A stretch of 11,151 bases of DNA from Pseudomonadota bacterium. GTDB taxonomy: Bacteria; Desulfobacterota; Syntrophia; Syntrophales; JADFWA01. The position numbers and the translations under genes were made by a program. The stretch lies in NCBI GenBank assembly GCA_030612385.1, contig JAUWNZ010000021.1, positions 1-11,151 on the forward strand. The letters are read 5' to 3'. The notes beneath the pieces were generated by a model that saw nothing but the letters and a program-made list of their open reading frames with translations, was not told the origin of the DNA and did not search any database. Below, in pieces: positions 6,924 through 11,151 of the stretch (within the stretch, counting starts at the first letter, position 1; every line of letters starts with the position of its first letter).

Positions 6924-7460
6924 ATGAATACACTGATTATCTGCGGCAGCAGGTATGGCGCAACCAGGGTCATTGCTGGATGGATAGCTGAAAGACTTGG
7001 ATATGAGTGCTTGATTGTGGATGTGAAAGAGGCTCCTGATTTACATGAATTTGATCTAATTATCATAGGCTCCGGTATTTATGAAGAACGTCCCATGCCT
7101 GAAATATTAAATTACATTGATAAACATATCAAGATACTGGAAGAGAAGAAAAAGGTCATCTTCGGGGTATGTTTAGATACCAGTGGTTTTTTTGTAAGAG
7201 GTAAAATTCATGGGGGGTGGGAGTATGTCAGACCTGTAATAGAAAAATTTCAGGATCCGCCCCTTCATGCGGGTGTCCTGCATGGTGAGATAAACCCATC
7301 CAAACTTACCACCGATGACGAAAAGAGACTGATGATTTTTTATAATAAAATGCTTAAGCGAAATTATGCCGCAATTCCTTTCAGGACAAAGATGAACAAA
7401 GAGGAAGTATGGGAGTTTGCGGAAAGGATACTGAGCAAATTAGGTGGTAAATTCTATTAG
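6924..7460 (+). CDS. Flavodoxin-domain protein, HemG-like
   Basis: A 178-residue FMN-binding flavodoxin-fold protein. The phosphate-binding loop is GSRYGATRVIAGWIAE (9-24), which matches the menaquinone-dependent protoporphyrinogen oxidase (HemG) type better than short-chain flavodoxins. The second FMN loop is DLIIIGSGIYEERPMPE (44-60), and a third is VIFGVCLDTSG (78-88). The ATG at 6924 is chosen over an upstream in-frame GTG at 6879. It has GGAAA at a spacing of 8-9, the protein then begins directly with the first beta strand, and the 15 extra residues would be encoded by the hairpin at 6884-6907. No other haem gene is present, so an electron-carrier role toward the upstream reductive pair is as likely as haem synthesis. 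Both are inference. Confidence 0.85.
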   Translation: MNTLIICGSRYGATRVIAGWIAERLGYECLIVDVKEAPDLHEFDLIIIGSGIYEERPMPEILNYIDKHIKILEEKKKVIFGVCLDTSGFFVRGKIHGGWEYVRPVIEKFQDPPLHAGVLHGEINPSKLTTDDEKRLMIFYNKMLKRNYAAIPFRTKMNKEEVWEFAERILSKLGGKFY

Positions 7461-7461
7461 T

Positions 7462-7540
7462 GACTACTCACGTAGTCAGTCTGAAGCTGTTTAGGCTGAA
7501 GGCACTCGAAAAACACGATTGCCGCACTTTGGCAGAGAAA
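7462..7540. repeat. Repeat homologous, in reverse orientation, to 4781-4866
   Basis: It begins with a hairpin GACTAC-TCAC-GTAGTC (7462-7477), continues with GTTTAGGCTGAAGGC and ends in GCCGCACTTTGGC. Aligned with the reverse complement of 4781-4866 it shows about five substitutions and one gap of about 7 bases. Positions 7507-7533 are identical over 27 bases. It starts two bases after the flavodoxin stop codon. Confidence 0.85.
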
Positions 7541-7545
7541 AATTA

Positions 7546-7614
7546 GAAATTGGAAATTTGGTTTTGTACTGTCAACTCATAAACTCGTCTCATCTCTCCC
7601 AAATTTCCAATTTC
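7546..7614. repeat. Perfect 16-bp inverted repeat in the leader of the importer operon
   Basis: GAAATTGGAAATTTGG (7546-7561) is repeated exactly in reverse complement at 7599-7614, separated by 37 bases. It adjoins the previous repeat and may be a separate nested element. It lies about 130 bases before the NikM/CbiM start. The AT-rich stem and absent T-tract argue against an intrinsic terminator. From 7615 to 7743 I see no clear promoter, riboswitch or NikR operator; the Shine-Dalgarno GAGGAGG is at 7731-7737. Confidence 0.85.
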
Positions 7615-7743
7615 AAGCAGTGAATGCTTACGATTTATCGAGTTCCTGTGATTTCTGGGCTTATCCTAATTTGTTGAGAAGTTGTTTTTATTGCTTGTAA
7701 CCATTTTTTCACTGACGTTTGGCTAATATTGAGGAGGGTTGTT

Positions 7744-8352
7744 ATGCATATTTCAGAAGGGTTTCTTTCCGCGCCTGTGCTTTTGTCAGGCGGCGTTTTG
7801 ACGGCTGCCGGCACCGCCGTTGGCCTAAAGAAACTCGATTACGACAGGGTTCCCGAGGTTGCAATACTTTCGGCAACTTTCTTTGTTGGATCTTTCATCC
7901 ATGCTCAGGTTGGACCATCCAGCGTTCACCTTTTATTGGGTGGGGTCATCGGCTTGCTACTGGGATGGGCCGCATTTCCCGCTATTCTTATTGCTTTATT
8001 TCTACAAGGGATTCTCTTCTCATTTGGCGGGTTAACGACCCTTGGCGTTAACACCTTTAATGTTGCTGCCCCCAGTCTGATTGTCTATTATATGTTTGGT
8101 AAAATGGTAAGGACAGGAACTCCCAGAGCGGCCATGATCGCCGGGTTTTTTGCAGGCGCTCTTGCCGTCGTATTGACGGTTCTTTGTGTTGCCATTGCCC
8201 TGATCGGAACTGAAGAGGGGTTCATCAAATCGGCAGAGGCAGTTGCCATAGTCCATATTCCGGTAATGATTATTGAAGGAATTATAACGGCAATAGTTGT
8301 CCGGTTCATCAGAAAAGTTAACCCTGAAATATTGGAGGCTCCTTATGTATAG
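7744..8352 (+). CDS. Nickel/cobalt ECF importer substrate-specific component (NikM/CbiM)
   Basis: A 202-residue membrane protein that binds Ni2+ or Co2+ and delivers it through the membrane with CbiQ and CbiO. The start is fixed by family knowledge: the amino group of Met1 and His2 are metal ligands, and the protein must begin MHISEGFL. The ATG at 7744 meets this, with GAGGAGG 6 bases upstream; an upstream TTG at 7729 would bury the ligand. Further conserved sites are H53 and H62 in SFIHAQVGPSSVHLLLGG and the GVNTFNVAAPSL segment (101-112). About six membrane segments. The sequence does not distinguish nickel from cobalt by eye; the NikL-like gene downstream, in place of CbiN, favours nickel. 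The final codons overlap the next gene by 8 bases, implying translational coupling. Confidence 0.95.
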   Translation: MHISEGFLSAPVLLSGGVLTAAGTAVGLKKLDYDRVPEVAILSATFFVGSFIHAQVGPSSVHLLLGGVIGLLLGWAAFPAILIALFLQGILFSFGGLTTLGVNTFNVAAPSLIVYYMFGKMVRTGTPRAAMIAGFFAGALAVVLTVLCVAIALIGTEEGFIKSAEAVAIVHIPVMIIEGIITAIVVRFIRKVNPEILEAPYV

Positions 8353-8917
8353 AATATATATGAAGAAATTAATAATTACCATGATATTCGTCTTCCTTTT
8401 TGTTCTTGGTGCCGGATCGGTGATTCACGCCCACCAGTTACTTACAGTTGCTGATGTCATCGGGAATGAAGTTACAGTCGAAGCGGGATTCAGCAATGGC
8501 GACATAGCGGCTGGGGCAAAGATAATCGTTACCACCGGGGATGGGAAAGCAATTGCACAGGGAAAAACTGATGAAGAAGGTGTTTTTGTCTTTAAGGTCA
8601 ACACAAAAACAGATCTCAAAATTGTTGTCGATGCAGGGGCCGGTCACAGGGCCGAGACAACGATAACAGCGGATGAGATTTCCATTTCAGGGTCGGAGGA
8701 AGTTTCTGATGAAGGCCCAGAGTTCTCCGGTAATAACTACGACAATCTCACCAATCTTATTGATAAAACTCTTGCAAAAAGAATTAATCCGCTGAAAAAG
8801 GAAATACAGGTGCTTGAGCATAAAGCCGGAATGAGAGATATCATTGGGTCGGCAGGTTATATCTTTGGTCTGATGGGAGTTGTTCTCTATTTTCACACAA
8901 AAAGGAAAAAGGGATAA
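8345..8917 (+). CDS. NikL-like accessory protein of the nickel ECF importer
   Basis: A 190-residue extracytoplasmic protein with a C-terminal anchor. ATG 8345 has GGAGG at 8334-8338 and overlaps the NikM/CbiM stop; ATG 8360 (MKKLII) is an alternative. Signal peptide at about 6-27 with cleavage near IHA/HQL, so the mature protein would begin with a His close to the N-terminus, as in metal-binding NikL/CopC-like proteins. A beta-rich domain follows, with GDGKAIAQGKTDEEGVFVF (65-83) and the typical AGAGHRAE (97-104). Residues 115-130 are acidic, 135-165 probably helical or coiled, and 168-184 a membrane helix ending in KRKKG. It replaces the small CbiN/NikN protein of other importers. The ordering of domains is like P1 and P2 on a smaller scale. 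Confidence 0.85.
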   Translation: MYRIYMKKLIITMIFVFLFVLGAGSVIHAHQLLTVADVIGNEVTVEAGFSNGDIAAGAKIIVTTGDGKAIAQGKTDEEGVFVFKVNTKTDLKIVVDAGAGHRAETTITADEISISGSEEVSDEGPEFSGNNYDNLTNLIDKTLAKRINPLKKEIQVLEHKAGMRDIIGSAGYIFGLMGVVLYFHTKRKKG

Positions 8918-8934
8918 AAATAATCAGAGTTTTC

Positions 8935-8960
8935 GGTGGATTCGCTCCGCTTAATCCACC
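8935..8960. repeat. Hairpin of a widespread intergenic repeat type
   Basis: GGTGGATT (8935-8942) pairs exactly with AATCCACC (8953-8960) around a 10-nt loop. The surrounding sequence (GGTGGATT, then CGCTCCGCTT, then AATCCACCCTACG) is like a repeat family I remember from many proteobacterial genomes. It sits between the NikL-like and CbiQ genes, inside the presumed operon. No T-run follows. Confidence 0.75.
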
Positions 8961-9045
8961 CTACGAACTGGGCTTCCCCTATTTGTTGAGCTATTATTCT
9001 GAACCCTTACTGATAAATCAACTATTGTCGAAGGCAAGTGGTGTT

Positions 9046-9804
9046 ATGGAAGAAAGTTTTGCTCGTGGGAATTCATACATCCACAATCTGGATCCACGTG
9101 CTAAGGTTCTCATTGCAACCATTTTTTCTATCATGTTGGCAATAGCAACAAGGCATATTGTTTTGTGGTCGGGGTTGTTTCTCAGCATAGCTATTGTTTT
9201 CCAGGCAAGACTGAAATTTGCCATGGTTTTTAAAAGGCTTAAGGTTGTTAATATCATGAATGTCTTTCTATGGTTTTTCCTGCCGTTGACCTTCCCCGGG
9301 CATTCCCTGTTACAGCTTGGCCCATTTCACTTCACTTCGGAAGGATGTGAAATGGCTTATATGATTACACTAAGGTCCAACGCAATTCTTCTTTTTTGCA
9401 TTGCACTGTTGAGTTCCTCGAGTCTTGTTTCTATAGCCCATGTCTTTTCCAGCATGAAAATTTCCAATAAGCTGGTTTATATCTTATTTTTCACTGTACG
9501 TTACATCACTGTCATTGAATGCCAATACGAACAACTTAGAAAAGCCATGCGACTCAGATGTTTCAAGCTAAGAGCAAACGTGCATTCTTACCGTTCTCTT
9601 GGTTATCTTATCGGGATGTTGGTTGTTAGAAGCTATGCACGGGCAAAACGAGTTTATCAAGCCATGTTATGCCGGGGATTTAAGGGAAAATTTTATGCTA
9701 TCGATCGCTTCAGCTGGACGACGGGGGACACTATTTTCCTCTGTACTTGCTTTTGTTTAATAATTGGTTTGGGTATAGCACAATGGACAAGAATTCTGAT
9801 TTGA
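9046..9804 (+). CDS. cbiQ: ECF importer transmembrane coupling component (CbiQ/NikQ/EcfT)
   Basis: A 252-residue membrane protein that couples ATP hydrolysis by CbiO to metal transport by NikM/CbiM. The N-terminus MEESFARGNSYIHNLDPRAK is the standard family opening, which fixes the start at ATG 9046; an upstream in-frame TTG at 8983 would add 21 unrelated residues. Hydrophobic segments follow at about 20-60, 68-85 and 100-120. The two coupling-helix signatures of EcfT proteins, an Ala-x-x-x-Arg-Cys/Gly type motif, are seen as AMRLRC and AMLCRGF in the C-terminal half. The last helix is near the C-terminus. The gene overlaps the ATPase gene by 22 bases. Confidence 0.93.
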   Translation: MEESFARGNSYIHNLDPRAKVLIATIFSIMLAIATRHIVLWSGLFLSIAIVFQARLKFAMVFKRLKVVNIMNVFLWFFLPLTFPGHSLLQLGPFHFTSEGCEMAYMITLRSNAILLFCIALLSSSSLVSIAHVFSSMKISNKLVYILFFTVRYITVIECQYEQLRKAMRLRCFKLRANVHSYRSLGYLIGMLVVRSYARAKRVYQAMLCRGFKGKFYAIDRFSWTTGDTIFLCTCFCLIIGLGIAQWTRILI

Positions 9805-10448
9805 TCCGTCTATCTGATATCCATTTCGGGTACTCACGCGAGAAGGTGATCCTTAAGGGACTGAATTTTAAATTACGAGCCGGAGAAAATATTGGACTAA
9901 TCGGATCTAACGGGAGTGGAAAAACAACGATATTACAATTGATTATCGGTCTTCTGAAACCGGATTTCGGTATAGTGGAGGTTTTAGGGCATCCATGTAT
10001 GGTGGAAAAGGACTTTACCCCGATTCGTGAAAAGGTGGGACTTCTCTTTCAGGATGCCAACGATCAACTCTTTTGCCCAACCGTGGAGGAAGATATCGCT
10101 TTTGGGCCGTTGAATCTTGGGAAGAATTACAGGGACGTCAGGTTAATTGTTCAAAATACACTTGAAACGATTGGAATGAAGGGTTTTGAGACCAGGCCTA
10201 CCTATAACCTTTCCGGAGGCGAAAAAAAGCTGGTCTCTTTAGCCACAATTCTTGCGATGAGTCCGGATGTTCTGTTGCTTGACGAGCCCACAAATGGTCT
10301 TGACGATCCGACCAGAAAGCGGGTAATAGATATACTTTGCAATTTGCCCCAGGCAAAAATCATCGTGTCTCATGATTTTGATTTTCTCTCGCAAGTTGTG
10401 GAAAGAATGTATAACATTCAAAATGGGCGGTTATATCCGAGGGGTTGA
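9783..10448 (+). CDS. cbiO: ECF importer ATPase (CbiO/NikO)
   Basis: A 221-residue ABC ATPase that powers the metal importer on the cytoplasmic side. Walker A is GSNGSGKTT (41-49), the Q-loop is LLFQ90DANDQLFCPTVEEDIAFGP, the ABC signature LSGGE (143-147), Walker B VLLLDEP (163-169), the D-loop GLDD, and the H-loop His is H197 (IIVSHDFDFL). FQDANDQLF is diagnostic of ECF ATPases. ATG 9783 gives the usual domain start (LIRLSDIHFGYS); 12 further upstream residues are also open but lie within the CbiQ overlap and look unlike the family. The protein ends soon after the conserved NGRLYPRG segment, so it lacks the long C-terminal extension of some relatives. Only one ATPase is present, so it probably acts as a homodimer. 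Confidence 0.96.
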   Translation: MDKNSDLIRLSDIHFGYSREKVILKGLNFKLRAGENIGLIGSNGSGKTTILQLIIGLLKPDFGIVEVLGHPCMVEKDFTPIREKVGLLFQDANDQLFCPTVEEDIAFGPLNLGKNYRDVRLIVQNTLETIGMKGFETRPTYNLSGGEKKLVSLATILAMSPDVLLLDEPTNGLDDPTRKRVIDILCNLPQAKIIVSHDFDFLSQVVERMYNIQNGRLYPRG

Positions 10449-10497
10449 TTCAACTGTGAACCTAAGCCGGAAGAGCTCAAAGGCGGGCGGGTGGCAG

Positions 10498-10515
10498 GGA
10501 CAAACTTGTTTGTCC
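10498..10515. repeat. Small hairpin after the importer operon
   Basis: GGACAAA (10498-10504) pairs with TTTGTCC (10509-10515) around CTTG. It lies about 50 bases after the CbiO stop. No run of T follows, so a terminator role is weak. The motif looks like another short dispersed palindrome. Confidence 0.6.
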
Positions 10516-10520
10516 ATGCA

Positions 10521-10551
10521 TGACTACTCAGGCTGAAAGCTGAAAGGCTTT
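10521..10551. repeat. Partial copy of the GACTACTCAGGCTGAA repeat family
   Basis: TGACTACTCAGGCTGAAAGC is followed by a second TGAAAGGC unit. This matches the left ends of the elements at 3801, 4688 and 7461. No inverse arm is found nearby, so this is a half or decayed copy. Confidence 0.65.
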
Positions 10552-10555
10552 TCTT

Positions 10556-10579
10556 GTTCTCATGCTCCAGCGTGGGAAC
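10556..10579. repeat. 10-bp stem hairpin, decayed copy of a dispersed palindrome
   Basis: GTTCTCATGC (10556-10565) pairs with GCGTGGGAAC (10570-10579), with two G-T wobbles and the loop TCCA. It looks like an eroded form of a GTTCCCACGC..GCGTGGGAAC palindrome that I recall as a common intergenic repeat. Confidence 0.6.
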
Positions 10580-10755
10580 TGTAGGGACGTCGTTTCCTAC
10601 AATCGATCACCTACACAGTAGTGAATGATCCCAGTGTCGTTCATAAATGACTCTGTTTATTTAGTACGATTTTATGAAAAAGTTACTTTTCGCTGTCAAT
10701 GATTTCACATAGTTGGGACGTCCTACTTTGCAAAAATCGCTGAATTTGGCATTAA
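10580..10755. other. Rest of the 307-bp gap after cbiO; no gene seen
   Basis: A weak TGTAGG (10580-10585) / CCTACA (10596-10601) pairing is the only structure. The rest is AT-rich, with stops in all frames and no convincing promoter, tRNA or small gene. It probably includes decayed DNA of the insertion sequence whose transposase relic starts at 10756. Confidence 0.5.
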
Positions 10756-11001
10756 AACAACAAAGTCATTGATAGACTAAAGGATATTAGTCAACCCAAA
10801 GTCGGTAAGTTATTGTCAGAATTGGGTTATAGTTTACAATTAAATAAGAAAACCAGAGAAGGCGACAGCCATCCTGACAGGAACGCGCAATTTGAACATA
10901 TTAATGAAGTCGTGAAGGTGTTTCAGGAATCCGGTTTGCTGCTTATTTCTGTTCACACCAGGAAAAAAGAGAAGGTTGAAAATTTCTTCGATAAAGATTG
11001 A
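10756..11001 (+). pseudogene. ISAzo13-family transposase fragment
   Basis: The open frame from 10756 (after a TAA at 10753) to TGA 10999-11001 encodes about 81 residues. It includes ISQPKVGKLLSELGYSLQ, then NKKTREGDSHPDRNAQFEHI, and LLISVHTRKKE. These match the conserved helix-turn-helix-to-catalytic linker of ISAzo13-type DDE transposases, where LGYSLQxNxKTxEGxxHPDR and ISVDTKKKE are usual. There the DTKKKE aspartate is expected to be catalytic; here it is His-Thr. The N-terminal part and most of the catalytic domain are missing, and no credible start codon exists (TTG 10813 is internal). No matching IS ends were found. A dead remnant. Confidence 0.85.
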
Positions 11002-11006
11002 TGCAT

Positions 11007-11125
11007 TCGTAAAAAGTCTGTCATTCCCGCGCAGGCGGGAATCCATAGAAGGCTAAGTACTTGAAAAGACTGGATTCCCGTTTTCACGGGAATGACGAAA
11101 TTGTGCATATTTTGACTTTTTACGA
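11007..11125. repeat. MITE-like element with 12-bp perfect terminal inverted repeats
   Basis: TCGTAAAAAGTC (11007-11018) and GACTTTTTACGA (11114-11125) are exact inverse copies. Inside are two hairpins, ATTCCCG-CGCAGG-CGGGAAT and ATTCCCG-TTTTCA-CGGGAAT, which are themselves arms of a larger dyad (GTCATTCCCG with CGGGAATGAC). It is 119 bp and non-coding. The outer motif also ends the element at 1114-1238. It begins six bases after the transposase fragment. Confidence 0.9.
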
Positions 11126-11151
11126 GACTGTCAAGATTACTTATATGAAAA

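Noticed and set aside
3799..7620. CRISPR array
   Set aside because: The GGCTGAA repeats are irregular in spacing and orientation, are degenerate and lack uniform spacers; no cas genes.
7615..7743. NikR operator, cobalamin or Ni/Co riboswitch before the importer
   Set aside because: No recognisable dyad of the NikR type and none of the conserved riboswitch boxes could be found by eye.
7719..8051. 110-residue + strand frame
   Set aside because: Out-of-frame shadow over NikM/CbiM with Arg/Cys/Trp-rich composition.
10498..10515. Intrinsic terminator for the importer operon
   Set aside because: Short stem and no following T-run; kept only as a palindrome.
11145..11151. Start of a further gene (ATGAAAA)
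   Set aside because: Only seven bases remain before the window ends and no clear ribosome binding site is seen.

Overview
The window looks like accessory chromosome from an anaerobic bacterium, probably Gram-negative. The GC content is moderate (mid-40s by eye). The genes centre on low-potential iron-sulfur chemistry and on metal import. The intergenic gaps are full of small palindromic elements of the kind seen in Desulfobacterota, Nitrospirota and anammox Planctomycetota. That placement is an impression from gene content and repeat style; the sequence alone does not fix the phylum.

Layout, all genes on the + strand. (a) 3-71 is the tail of an upstream reading frame whose last residues resemble an outer-membrane beta-barrel end. 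(b) 104-1114 encodes a secreted, C-terminally anchored protein (P1), and 1262-2212 a NapH-like membrane polyferredoxin. (c) 2477-3802 and 3894-4679 encode a 2-hydroxyacyl-CoA dehydratase-like protein of the double-cubane-cluster type and its ASKHA ATPase activase. (d) 4888-5562 is a small TauE/UreH/CcdA-like membrane protein, 5596-6876 a larger paralogue of P1 (P2) carrying a Met/His-rich insertion, and 6924-7460 a HemG-like flavodoxin. (e) 7744-10448 is a complete energy-coupling-factor nickel/cobalt importer: NikM/CbiM, a NikL-like accessory protein, CbiQ and CbiO. (f) 10449-11151 is a stretch of decayed repeats with a remnant of an ISAzo13-type transposase.

How they may work together (inference): P1, P2 and the NikL-like protein share one design, namely signal peptide, extracytoplasmic beta-type domain, one C-terminal membrane helix and a short basic tail. 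They could handle metal outside the membrane and pass it to the ECF importer. The polyferredoxin and the flavodoxin could supply electrons to the activase/double-cubane pair. No member of the locus has an obvious organic substrate, so what the reductive pair acts on is open.

Every intergenic gap above about 100 bp holds at least one palindromic or inverted-repeat element. Most notable are a 17-bp perfect hairpin inside the signal-peptide codons of P1, an element flanked by a 12-bp direct duplication between the dehydratase and activase genes, and two oppositely oriented copies of one repeat that bracket the TauE-like/P2/flavodoxin block.
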